From assembly GCA_918026815.1 (NCBI GenBank), contig CAKJVC010000093.1:1-37300 (forward strand): a stretch of DNA of 37,300 nucleotides. The letters run 5' to 3'. Position 1 is the stretch's first letter. The number at the start of each line of letters is the position of its first letter. Positions 12,000 through 21,661 of the stretch are shown in pieces. A model generated the notes under the pieces. The model was given only the letters and a program-made list of their open reading frames with translations, was not told the DNA's origin and searched no databases. This DNA comes from Chalara sp. BL73. Taxonomy: Eukaryota > Ascomycota > Leotiomycetes > Helotiales. Both the position numbers and the translations under genes were made by a program.

Positions 12000-12293
12000 C
12001 TATACTTGTCCCATTTTGTCTAGCTGCTTTCTTACGCCAGACTTGTGAGACTGCCACAAATGAAAGTAGAGATCCCGCTTGAGAGTAAACCAGAATTGGT
12101 GCGCATTAGATGTCGTCAGATTGCCTACCCACGATTGCTGTAATGAAGCAAACTGAATCAAATTTAATTCGCAGGTCTTATTATTTCTTTGCAAGGCTTC
12201 AACGGATGCATTTATAGCGGTCTTTACTTTAGTAGGCATCACACCATCAAGCCAATTATCAAAAGCACAAGGAAACCCGAGCCACGCGGCCAT
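12000..12293 (-). CDS. unidentified ORF fragment
   Basis: A 97-codon frame with protein-like composition (FASLQQSWVGNL, FWFTLKRDLYFHLW). It stays open about 50 bases upstream of the Met as far as a TGA. I do not recognise the family. It could be the last exon of a broken gene whose remainder is lost; nothing upstream supports a splice partner. Confidence 0.25.
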   Translation of the reverse strand: MAAWLGFPCAFDNWLDGVMPTKVKTAINASVEALQRNNKTCELNLIQFASLQQSWVGNLTTSNAHQFWFTLKRDLYFHLWQSHKSGVRKQLDKMGQV

Positions 12294-12638
12294 ATAGACT
12301 CTGATATCGTCACCACGGACATCTGGTGGAAAAGGCCAATGGCCTTGACCTCACCGGCTGCTTGCTTAATATCTCTCCTTTTTGGGTCTTTTCTCCATGA
12401 TTAAATTGCGAGATTGAACTTTCTTTAAAGAGGCAACAAATTTTTCAGACTAGCCATGTCGTTTATAGTCTTTTTAGCCGCACGGGCAAGCGGGATGTTG
12501 GTGAGCCCACAGTGAGGCACAGCTAACCACCAACAAACGGCCACCGAACTCTATTCTGTTTTAGGTACGCCGATAAAAGTATCCATGTGCGGGCAATGAA
12601 CATAAAATGGCGTCTTTGCCAACTAGCCGGAACGGAGG

Positions 12639-12654
12639 TAACCCTAACCCTAAC
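12639..12654 (+). repeat. short interstitial telomeric repeat
   Basis: TAACCCTAACCCTAAC, two and a half units of the complement of the TTAGGG repeat that ends the chromosome at 37173-37300. It lies 24.5 kb from the present end and in the opposite strand sense. Confidence 0.8.
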
Positions 12655-13599
12655 TCTGGTAACCCCAGATTAGAAATGTGCTGTGCAGTTCAAATGATTG
12701 CCGGCGATCTTCAATAACTATCTTTTCTCGGTCTTTGACCAACTTAGCTTGAAGAGTCTCGCAAGCCTACCGCGTTAAGTGCGTGATGTGGATAGTCCGA
12801 AGCTTAGTTATAGCTGTATCAATTTTGAGGCGGGCCACTCAATCAACTTCGATTTGGCGCACGACTGTTTCAATTTGCCTCCAGGACACGGATCCCTTAT
12901 TAAATAGGTGTCCAGATGCCGGACCATTGACTGCCTCCGTTGCTTCGTGCGCCTTAGCTGGCGCAAAACACCCTCTATGGAATGGTCGTGGTAATCCTAT
13001 ATCTCAAGGAAACAGGGCGGCAAGCTCGAATCGCGACGCTTGCGAAAGCCCCGGGTGGTACAAGATAAAGCTTTACTCATTTCGAAGCCCAGATTGTAGG
13101 TTGCAGTTAGCTGACGTAAGGCTCTGATCTGACCCTCGATATCTTAAATGGAAAGAAATCCGGAAATGTTGCCTAGACCAAAAGCTGGAGGCGGATGGTC
13201 TTTCGGGACTCGCAGGAATTGTTTGTATCGGCCTCAACTAAAATTGATGAAACGGCTCAATTTTCTTTTCCCTTGTACTTGCGTTTGAAGGAAGAGGTCG
13301 GCCTGCGTTGAAAATAACTTCATCCAAGCCAAGGGTGGAGGACTCAGGCGCCCATGTGTTTCAGCCTCAATCTCGTACCTCCATAGGAGAGGAGCACTCC
13401 TTCGAGACTCGCTCAACAGATGCTAGTCTCTTTTACAACCTCGCACTAAGAGACCCCCAAAATCCAGTACGGGTAGAATTCGCACCCCTACCTCATACAC
13501 ACGAGGCTAATTCTACAAATATCCATTATTTGCAGCCATCACCTTGGGAAGGACGAAAGTTATCACCATGCTACTTATAACAAGTCAAGGATTGCATCC
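12655..13599. other. no gene identified; several short frames
   Basis: Plus-strand frames at 12783-13127 and 13308-13580 have ordinary composition but no recognisable domain. They lie directly upstream of the broken ankyrin gene on the same strand and might be decayed N-terminal parts of it. I cannot support this from motifs. Confidence 0.3.
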
Positions 13600-14110
13600 C
13601 ATTGTTCAAATCTCTGGGCCAGGATAATAGCCTAACGGACAAATGGGGCTCAGCTCCTCATTTTGGGCAGTTCTTCCAAGTAATACAAAGCTGTTAAGAC
13701 TAATACTAGAGTATTCTATAATCAAAGTCGACTTCAAAGATAAAGAACCCCAAACACCGTTATATCTAGCGGTAGCATGGGGATATACAGGCATGGTTTC
13801 TATTCTTATTACAGAACGCAAGGGCAAGTCGATGGGAAAGATAACTTGGGACGAACACCGCTTGCTCTGACGGCAAAAAAGGGAGATATATAGGGTGTTA
13901 TGCTGCTGCTAGAACATTCCTTAGTTGATAATTATTATTAGGACGGCATCGGAAGGACTTGACAATGTATAACTGTAAAAGGGGGACATATTACAGTCAT
14001 AGAGGTGCTTTTAAAATGCTGGGCTGTTAAGGTTGGCACAAAAGCTGCAACGGTAGTGAAAAGTCGGAAGCATTAAAGCTGTATATAAAACATCTAGGTT
14101 GAGGATACAC
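13600..14110 (+). pseudogene. ankyrin-repeat protein remnant
   Basis: Three reading frames in succession spell ankyrin repeats. Around 13640-13800 the sequence reads KLLRLILEYSIIKVDFKD then TPLYLAVAWGYTGMVSILI. After a one-base shift near 13830 it reads GKDNLGRTPLALTAKKGDI and runs into a TAG. Around 13940-14040 it reads VKGGHITVIEVLLK after stops. The canonical repeat features (G-TPL-A---G, then hydrophobic helix residues) are clear. At least two frameshifts and several stops show it is dead. The original gene may have been an effector-domain/ankyrin fusion common in fungal subtelomeres, but no N-terminal domain is recognisable. Confidence 0.7.
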
Positions 14111-14697
14111 ATGCTATTAAGCTACCTCATAAAGGTTGTCTTATGGATTTCCAGTATAGCCATCGAGCTAGTTCCACAGTTTGTACACTACTAAGTATCC
14201 GCTTAGCCCCTGGTATTCTGGAAAGCCGAGTGATAGCGACGAGATTAACCGATAAATTTGGATGGTAACTAGGTCCCCCTGAGTGCTTTGATAGTTTTCT
14301 CTATAAAAATACAGCGTGCTTTGAAACTATTCATAAAGCTTGTCCTGCACTCCATTCAAGATACTCCATAAGGATCGCTTTCTCTAGAAACAAAATGTTG
14401 TGAAATGGGATTTTTCCTAGTCTGATCTTTGCTTAATACACATTCTCGGAATTGCTTGTTTTAGAGGCCGTGCTTGTATTAGTCGGTTCGGGATTTATTT
14501 AATCATATGCAGGCGCAAGCGAGATTTGTGAGTTGGCAAGGCTACAGGTGGGGTAGACATACTGATAAACCTAGACGTAGGGAAAATGGGTAGCAGGGCA
14601 AAAAAGAGAACTGTGGTTTCCGACCGAATACTTTGCAACGAAGAAAATAACTCCTCTAAAAGTCAATCCAACCCTTCTTGCATATCAACCCACACAT
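14111..14697. other. no gene seen; 3' flank of the lipocalin-like gene
   Basis: Decayed sequence with no frame matching a known family. It probably contains the tail of the ankyrin remnant and the 3' end of the minus-strand lipocalin-like gene. Confidence 0.35.
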
Positions 14698-15326
14698 CTA
14701 ATCGAGTCTCTTCCACCACAACAGTCCTCTATACCCACCACCCCTCTCACTTCCAATCCGGAGATACTTCACCATCTTTCCCTCCTCCATCCGCAAGAAG
14801 ATCGTGTAATTCCTCCGTTGCTCATGGCCCACCATCGTCGGCACATTTGCCACAGTCAAAGGGCCATGGAACACCTGCCCTGCCGTCTCGTTTGCCGGAA
14901 GGGCGGTATTAAGTCGGACTGGGCCAGCATACCCAATGCTGTGTTTGCCGACAAGCGCCCAATCGGCATCTGTTTCGTCTTCTCGGAATGGAAAAGTAAC
15001 ATTAGGTCGCAGCCAAGGCTCCGTGGCGGTGATCGTTGCGCTCATGTAGCCTGATAAGGTGTAGATAAGTTGGCCTACAGGGTTCTCACCATAAGTTGCA
15101 TCTGGGACTGGTACCAAATTCAGTGTGCTGCGTTTGGTTAGATATTAAGGAGTAGAACGATAGAGGAGGGGCTGCCAAACCTGCTGGTGTTAACAAGGGA
15201 ATAAGTGCCCGCCAGCGCTTTGAGGATTGTTTTTTCCGAAGCCCGTTCCTCAACGTTGGGCACCAGCAGTGCAGCGGCGAGGGATGTCGATGTGAGGAGC
15301 ACAAGGGGGATGTTATTGATTTGCAT
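14698..15326 (-). CDS. secreted lipocalin-like domain protein, two exons
   Basis: Exons 15181-15326 and 14698-15127 flank a 53-nt intron (15128-15180; CTAAC branch site, GCAG acceptor, unusual GTTTGG donor). The spliced frame is 576 nt, 191 residues. The N-terminus is a signal peptide (MQINNIPLVLLTSTSLAAAL), so the protein probably enters the secretory path. ALAGTYSLV begins the lipocalin-like domain, followed by VPVPDATYGENPVGQLIYTL and GYMSATITATEPWLRP, then a central GKHSIGYAGPVRL strand pair and a C-terminal YLRIGSERGGGYRGLLWWKR. This pattern (GTW/Y-L opening, G-LIYT-GYMSA) matches the small fungal and bacterial lipocalin-like family (PF13924 type). Its ligand is unknown. The Met at 15326 is chosen because it directly starts the signal peptide. 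The gene is an intact island among relics. Confidence 0.8.
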
Positions 15327-17407
15327 CTTTGTGTCGATATTCTTTCTCTCTGGTTTCTAAACATAAGAGCCTTGGAAGGTAGGCGTTGAATCAAACACGT
15401 TGCTTTTTTCAAGAAGTTGCGAATTTCGAACTGAGGCAAAAAGGCTGGGTGAACAGCAAGGTGCTGCTCTTATACTATTTTTGGCACTGTCGCGGGAAAT
15501 CTTTTGCTTCTAAGTTTGTTGTCGGGAAATTCGGCTTTAGGCCGTAAAAGTAAAAGGTGTAAAGCGCTCCGGAGATGAGCCATATCCATGTTATACCAAG
15601 AAGTGCCATGTGGAGGTGTGTAGAATATATTCGCTGTAATAAGTGTAGTGAGCCAATAAATAAAGCGCCTGCTAGGGTTGAAAAGTGGATACAACAAGGC
15701 ATCGCGGGGTATTTATCGTGCTTGACAAGTGCCTAGGCTCGCTAGGCCCAATTCCACTAAAACCTATAAAATTTACTCCCAGGAGTCCCCCGGGTTTCGG
15801 CGAGGAAACCCGCAGAATGGCGAATTAAAATCGTCGGTTTCCACATTGGGAGGAACCACCTATCTTTTACACAAAGCGGAGTGCCCATTGTGTAACAACT
15901 CAAGGCGAACAGGGATCTCGATCCGTAAATTTAAAAAAGGAGGAGTTAAAAGTATGAACGACTAGTAATTGTAATAACGAAAGAAACAAGCTACAAATAG
16001 AAAAAAAGAGAGCAGCCCTTTATATACAGGGGACTTGTGTAACAGTCAGGCTGTAAGCGAGCTATCAGTAACAAAGGCTAGCCGACAGCCAGCCGAAGGC
16101 TTATAGCACTATAAAAGCGTATAGTTTAGACTATTGTGGGCTCCGACTGATAAAATGCTTTTCGGGGATACCGACTTTTATAGCTCGGTGGTTTTGTAAG
16201 TCAAAATACAACACTATTAATCATTGTTATAAAATATAAAAAAAACTGTTGGAATACATGTACATAGTTTCACGCAATCCGCTGGATCACAGGAATTATG
16301 GGTCCCTTATCACCTACATCTACCTGGTAATAAGCTGTAGCTTAGAATGAATAATCAACGAATGCCAGAACTACACCAGCAAAAGCGTAGTCAATAGCTA
16401 CTACGCCTTTTGCCACGTGGTAGGTATTCCGACAGAAACATAGAAGAGAGTCTAGAGAATCAACTACACCATCTTCGTTTAAGGTGATACAACTGACATA
16501 TTGAGCTGTTGCGACAGTGAAGTGCTTTAAACCGTGCGTCGCACGTAGCTTAATGTGGGGGAAGAAATGACGACGTCATTTTTGGCTCCTGGTCCACAGC
16601 TATCCGTGCCTGGTAATAGACTGGCATGCTGGCTAGTTGAGAGGTGACATTTTATCGCTTCAGGGATTCCAGAAAGTATGCAGTTAACGATTAGTTGATC
16701 TCTCCTCTTCTAGATACAGGAAGCAGGCCCCTCGTATAAGTAAAAGGAGTACGTAAGCAGCTACTCTAACAAACGAGTGATCACGACGCAATTTTATGCA
16801 GCCGCGTCAGACAGCCAAAGCCTAGTAAATAGCACACTGAGAAATATTTCTTCTATTTGGTCGCTAAGAATGTACAATCAAAAAGCGAAGAGGAGACCCA
16901 AGCGATAAATACATTCGGAAGGTCGTGGTGTTATGCCACATTCGGAACCGACCAAAGAGATCCGGCAAAATGAAATAGAACCTTAGTCGAGCCTTGCGGA
17001 GAAGCAATAAACACATTGAGTAATGCGAGTACAACTAATCTAGTCTCAGCATAATATGAGTTGGTTGCATGGGTATGGGGCGTGGGAGATCATGTCCTTA
17101 TGTTGAATTGAGTACATACGTGGCTTCCAAAGAGTATGGGGTAGATCAATGAATTGCTGAAGGTTGTAGAACCATGAATCAAGAGAAAGAGTCTATCTAC
17201 TTATAGAGATGTGATATCACATGTGATACGTAGAGCATACGTCAGTTGATTCATCACCAAAGCTAGAGTAAATGTGTACTTGCGCAGACGTACCTAGAAC
17301 CTCCCCGATAAGCTAGGTATGGTCCTTAGACCTAGCCTGTTCAACACCTTATATATAGTTTCTCCCCTGCCAAATTTCATGTCTAATACACTTTCAACTA
17401 CTTAATA
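15327..17407. other. 2-kb stretch without an identified gene
   Basis: Two overlapping minus-strand frames at 15470-15702 cover the upstream region of the lipocalin-like gene and have no family signature. A plus-strand 78-codon frame at 15729-15965 contains AECPLCNNS, a single CxxC, which is too little for a call. From 15970 to 17400 there are only short frames. A 14-bp palindrome-like run (TGTGATATCACATG) lies near 17211. I see no RNA gene. Confidence 0.35.
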
Positions 17408-18080
17408 TTGACATTGGATTTGGTAACTGGAGTACCTATTGACTGCTCTGCCAGCTCTACCACTCTTACCTCAGAAATATGGTTGTATCAGAACCACATC
17501 GTCCTTCGAGTAACTGGCGAAAAGGGCCTTACCAATAGACTCATTGTGATGGATCAGTCGCTTGCACACACACAGCCAAGGCTTTTCTGAACAGTGGCAT
17601 TATTCAGGGTATATCCAATATGATCTTTGAGACTACCCCAATCAAGAGAAAACAACCCATTCAAATCGGCACCTTTGAGAATCTTGCAATCTGCTTTGTG
17701 GCTTTTCTCAATCCAGCTAATGCTCTGGCAGCCCTTAATGTAATGCGGTCAGCATCCTATAGTAATCGAACCGGACAGGCTCAGATAATCACTCACTCTG
17801 TTAAAGTACCAGAAAGGCGAGCACTTGGCACACCCATGACATATTCTTGTCCTATTCATTTCCATTGAGAATTTTTGGACCCGGTCGCTCAACGACAGCA
17901 AGTTTTCTAGTGATAGTGGAAATATTTGTACGATCCGGTTGCGTTACTAATGTGGATCCATTATTATCTACTATGAAAAAAATGTCGTTAAAGGATGTCC
18001 ATGTTATCAATACAAATGCATATCTCGTCAGGCTCTCCATATTAAAAAAAGCGACCGCTTTTTTGTGACACGTTATTTCA
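17408..18080 (+). other. short consecutive plus-strand frames, unassigned
   Basis: Frames at 17408-17590, 17620-17868 and 17847-18068 follow one another on the plus strand after a TATATATA box near 17350. The second one extends upstream past a stop as AKAFLNSGIIQGISNMIFET. They could be pieces of one decayed gene, but I recognise no domain. Confidence 0.25.
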
Positions 18081-18191
18081 TCTTAAACCTTCAATGTGCG
18101 TTTTTGGGATGGTTTTAATCGGAAGAGGTCAAGATGCAATATAGGGTCGCTCGTTGAGCTTCATTTGGGTATTGATGGAGATTAGAAGAAG

Positions 18192-18290
18192 TGTAGAGGG
18201 CAGTTTCAGGTCGAGTAGCAATTTCAAACTCCTAGGGGCAATTTAAAGTCGAGGGGCAATTTCGGTCGAGTACCAGTATCAAAACTCCTA
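18192..18290 (+). repeat. degenerate short tandem repeat
   Basis: Four to five imperfect units of about 20-24 bp share a core TCGAG-(G/T)-(A/G)-G-CAATTT: GGGCAGTTTC, GTAGCAATTTC, GGGGCAATTTAAAG, GGGGCAATTTCGG and TACCAGTATC. The spacers include TCAAACTCCTA or TCAAAACTCCTA twice. No coding sense is evident. Confidence 0.6.
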
Positions 18291-18299
18291 TCCCATGAT

Positions 18300-19234
18300 G
18301 ATGATGAAATTTATAATGTACTCTGTCTACAGAAACATGCCTATAATGGCTAGCCATTTTCAGCCCATTAACTCCATATACTCATACTATTCCAAAGCAT
18401 TAAAGTTGCCGTGGCTGTGTCCATGGGGAAGCTGTAGGTAAAAGTCATTACGCTCTTTCTTACGCGGTTTACAGTCCAATCCCACAAGAGACTTGCATAA
18501 TCCGTCGACGAACCAGATGTGATTGTCGATTTAGGAGCTGAACTTACGGTTACCTTTGCATCTTGATTATTTTCCTCTTTTTGGAAGTGCATCTCTATTT
18601 TGGGACTGATCTTCTGTGGAATACGTGTCTAAGTTAGTTCCGGTTTGATCGCTGGCAAAAGCTAGGTCCACAGGTTGATTAGGCAAAACACCACCCATGC
18701 CGATATTGTAAAGTACTGTAAGCACCCCTGAAGAATCTAATCAATATCCCGAACAGAGGAAACACAAGCCACCTTCCCCACAATCATGTTTGTATGGATT
18801 GCGTTGACAAGCTTTCCAGTATTGCGCACATTATGCGCACTCCCTGTTTCCATAGCTTATTTAAGCCCTCAATAAGTAGTGAAAGCTTTATTATAGGTAC
18901 GTTTTGTGATCCGCTTTTTGGCCCACTTGTGTTTTTAATGCTGTTAAAATTGTATGCGCATTTTCGTGGCTCTGAACAGCTAAGCTGCGACCACGTGATT
19001 AGCGTATTGTGAACCAAGAATAGTGCTTATACCTTTTTTAGTTGTAGGACTGCACTAGTTTCCACTTCAGCGAACAATTATATAAATACTTGAAAGTTCT
19101 GTCGAATGTCTTTTTCTTCATTACATACTTACAAAGTCACAGCATTATCATCTCCATTTATAGACTTCTCTTAAAAAAACCTAATATACTCACTTCTTCC
19201 TTAATCGCCAAGTCACACTTAAGCTTAATTTAAA
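18300..19234. other. no gene identified; upstream region of the secreted-protein gene
   Basis: Short frames on both strands at 18368-18592 and 18784-19017 overlap each other or lack family character. Base composition drops to A/T-rich from about 19040, where the RIP-like domain seems to begin. The last 200 bases should hold the promoter of the gene starting at 19235. Confidence 0.35.
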
Positions 19235-19246
19235 ATGCTTTTCTTC

Positions 19247-19921
19247 CAGTGTAATAAATTTGAGTTGAACTCTAAAGTTACACTCTCAACTCAAACTCAA
19301 ACTTTAATATAAAAGCAACAACTTAAATCAAATTCAAATCAAATTATAATAATTTGAGTTAGTTTAAGTTGATATAAATAGTCGGATTATATATATTTCT
19401 GGGCCGAACTATACTTAATTAAGCATAGCTTAGCCGGAATAATAATTCTTTCGAAAGTTTCTGTTTTAGGCCAAAACTTTTTAGAATTGATTTTTTGATT
19501 TTTAATTTTTTATATTAGTATAACGTATTTATAATACTATTAATCTAATAAAAAATAAGCTTTTATTGGTATTTATTTTTTTTTTTTTTTTAAAAAAAAA
19601 AAAACTTTATTATTTGAGTTAGTTAAACTTTTTTTAAAGTTAACTTAAATTTGTCACGTTGCGTGCTCCCAAGCACACGTGATCCATATTAGGCGAGCTC
19701 CCCGAGCTCCTCGTGTATATATAGCCTGCTCTCCTCGAGCTCCCTCTTCCTTCCTTAGCTATAGATTCTCGTATAGTACACAGCTGCCCTCTGTATCTGT
19801 AGATCCACAGCTCGTGCCGTGACAAAATTCAACTTAAACTTAAACTAAAATTAATAACTCAAATACAAATTAAAGTTGATTTAAGTTAGTTAAAATAATT
19901 TGAGTTTCTTTTCTTACACTG
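19247..19921. mobile_element. non-autonomous hAT-type element with 8-bp target duplication
   Basis: The element starts CAGTGTAA at 19247 and ends TTACACTG at 19921. It is flanked by the same 8 bp, TTTTCTTC, at 19239-19246 and 19922-19929. An 8-bp duplication with CAG-starting inverted ends is the mark of the hAT superfamily. TTGAGTT/AACTCAA motifs recur many times in both subterminal regions, as expected for transposase-binding repeats. A T18-A13 run near 19570-19605 marks the middle. No transposase is encoded. Without the nested LTR and its duplication the element is about 497 bp. It sits after codon 4 of the secreted-protein gene. Confidence 0.88.
19652..19824 (+). mobile_element. solo LTR, 173 bp, nested in the hAT element
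   Basis: The sequence begins TGTCACGTTGC and ends GCCGTGACA, an inverted TGTCACG/CGTGACA pair. It is bordered by a 5-bp duplication AAATT at 19647-19651 and 19825-19829. A TATA box (GTGTATATATAGCC) lies in the middle. It is far more G/C-rich than the hAT sequence around it. The 61-codon minus frame across it is a chance frame. No internal retroelement sequence remains, so it is most likely a solo LTR left by LTR-LTR recombination. Confidence 0.82.
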
Positions 19922-20563
19922 TTTTCTTCACTTCCACTATTTTCGCTATTACGGCCGTTCTTTTAGTCACTTTTGCATCGCCACTCGTAGTACGTGATAT
20001 CTGCGGAGCTTCTCCTACAGGAACAGTGGCCTAAACTCCACTTGCAGAGCTTTCCGGCATCAGTATAAACTACTTCCAAATTCTTTGGTATACATCTAAT
20101 TATTTCTCTACAGATACAGCGGCATTTTGTAAAGCTTAATGCACGGCCCAATCCGGTTGAGAGAGCTTCCTTTTCGGTTTCATCGACAACGTTTACATTT
20201 GCAGGCTTTTCTCAGCTCCATTTTCCGCTCTTCTTCCCGTTACAATCTTCGCTTACGACATTGCCGGTCTTAACGTCCTATTTTGCCGTTCCAACCGAAA
20301 GCAATCCAACTGGCGTTAAGCAAAAAAAAAAACAGAATATCGTCACCGGAGCTACTTATGCTAGCCCGGAAAATGGCATCCCAGTTGCTGGTTAAGTTCT
20401 TTTCGCAACTCCAGAAAACATTAGCAGCCTTAATAATTGCTTGGCTGCTTGCGAAGGAAATCCAGTTTGTATTAACTATACTTTCATTTCTGGTGTCTGC
20501 AACTTTTTTGCTTAAATCTTATATTACTACGGTTTTATTTTGGGAAAACGGATTAGTAGTTAG

Positions 20564-20896
20564 AAAATAGAAGATTGACAGGAAAAATGCATAGTGGGGT
20601 ATAAAGGGTTCGGTGTGCTTGTTTTGTCCTTTTAGAATATTCTTTGAGTTTTGTATATCTGACTAGTTAGAGACAGCATTCTAAGTTTCAACAACCAATA
20701 GATGTCTTTAAAATTTTCGCAAGAATACTCCTTAATTCAGTATTTTGGACCATCTTACATTTCCTAGAGGCCGAAATGATATATTCAGAGCATTCCATTT
20801 GGTTGGAAGGAGTTAATTCCCAGCTGAATAGAAGATCCAAGGTCACAGATGTGGCCTTGCTATTGAATGATCATTAGGGTGATAGTATCGGTACTA
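20564..20896. other. intergenic, no gene seen
   Basis: Sequence between the convergent ends of the broken secreted-protein gene and the 2EXR gene. No frame or repeat of note. Confidence 0.4.
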
Positions 20897-21661
20897 TTAA
20901 TAATCAATATCAATCCGCGGAAGAGGGATCTGAAGCCGTTTCACCGCATCCACCCTCTCCTCCTCCTCCTCCCAATCATCTGCGATTCTTGTAAAACCCC
21001 CACCACCCCTACTATCAAGGTAGTCTTGGTACACGCCACTCGTCTCTTCATCAATCCACTCCCCCGTCGTCCTGTCCACAATCCGAACATTCCGCTTTGG
21101 ACAAGCTCCCCGATGCCAGTCTCTAATAAAGTCTGTCCACTGCTGCAGCCCATCGCTCACCAAAAGATCATAACTCTCTAACTTGAGGAACTTAGGGAGG
21201 TCATGAGAGTAATAATGGCAGAAAGTTTCCGCGTCATCCCGCCCTATATCATTTGCTACCTCAATCCTTAAATACTTAACTACATCTCTTTCTTGAAGGC
21301 TTTCTTCTGATAATAGTGCACCTTCCATCTGGATAATGTCGCAATCAAAGTTTGCCCAAATGTAACGTGGAGACGAGTCTATAATACATGCTCTTCTGTA
21401 GCTGCAATGTTCGCGGGATTCTCGACATGCTCTGGTGACAGCTGGTACTGGAGTAGGAGACCAATAACCTTGGTGGCGATTCCTTTTTACTCGAAGAACT
21501 CGATTCTTTGTCGCGAACCCCCAGATCTTGACGCGGAGTTCGCAAGAGAGAAGAGGGAAAAGATGGAAAGTCGCTATTGAGTTTCCTAGCATTTCTTTTG
21601 TGTTGGTATTTGAGTACGAAGAGTAAAAAAGAAGCAGCGAGTAATTTTTTGGCCGGCTCAA
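20897..21661 (-). CDS. 2EXR-domain protein, single exon, 254 aa
   Basis: The N-terminal half has the fungal 2EXR signature: FHLFPLLSCELRVKIWGFA at about residues 32-50, a strand with RVLRVKR, then VPAVTRACRESREHC at about residues 72-86 and a terminal FDCDIIQME. This domain (PF20150 type) is abundant in filamentous ascomycetes and has no established biochemical role. The C-terminal half has acidic and Glu-rich stretches (DDWEEEEERVDAVKR). The frame is uninterrupted and has normal codon use although A/T-rich relics flank it. The Met at 21661 is the first in frame; the Met about 23 codons later, just before the domain, is a plausible alternative start. No operon-like neighbour exists. Confidence 0.82.
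   Translation of the reverse strand: MSRPKNYSLLLFYSSYSNTNTKEMLGNSIATFHLFPLLSCELRVKIWGFATKNRVLRVKRNRHQGYWSPTPVPAVTRACRESREHCSYRRACIIDSSPRYIWANFDCDIIQMEGALLSEESLQERDVVKYLRIEVANDIGRDDAETFCHYYSHDLPKFLKLESYDLLVSDGLQQWTDFIRDWHRGACPKRNVRIVDRTTGEWIDEETSGVYQDYLDSRGGGGFTRIADDWEEEEERVDAVKRLQIPLPRIDIDY

Larger units (their letters stand above)
19235..20563 (+). pseudogene. small secreted protein with two PAN/Apple-like domains, disrupted by a transposon
   Basis: The start is ATG CTT TTC TTC at 19235-19246. The frame resumes after the hAT element at 19930, and the join gives a hydrophobic signal peptide (MLFFTSTIFAITAVLLVTFA). The mature part reads RDICGASPTGTVA, then after a likely intron (GTATAA...CTACAG, about 20060-20117) TAAFCKA and ESFLFGFIDNVYICRLF, a typical PAN/Apple-like cysteine arrangement. 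A frame change at the A-run near 20325 leads to a second such unit, NCLAACEGNPVCINYTF ending CNFF, before TAG at 20561-20563. Internal stops at 20036, in the first domain and near 20399 are mostly explicable by C-to-T change (CAA to TAA). Such proteins bind carbohydrate or protein ligands outside the cell. The 95-codon frame at 20283-20570 is a shadow of this gene. Confidence 0.68.

Noticed and set aside
9108..15326. A secondary-metabolite gene cluster around the SDR
   Set aside because: No core synthase, transporter or regulator is present, and the neighbours are unrelated or relics.
15729..15965. Possible zinc-finger or reverse-transcriptase tail (AECPLCNNS)
   Set aside because: Only one CxxC and no other supporting motif.
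19640..19825. 61-codon minus frame
   Set aside because: It lies almost exactly over the 173-bp solo LTR and has no protein character.
20283..20570. 95-codon plus-strand frame with a hydrophobic C-terminus
   Set aside because: Another plus frame over the same bases spells a PAN/Apple-like cysteine unit (NCLAACEGNPVC...CNFF) that continues the gene from 19930; this frame is an overlap.
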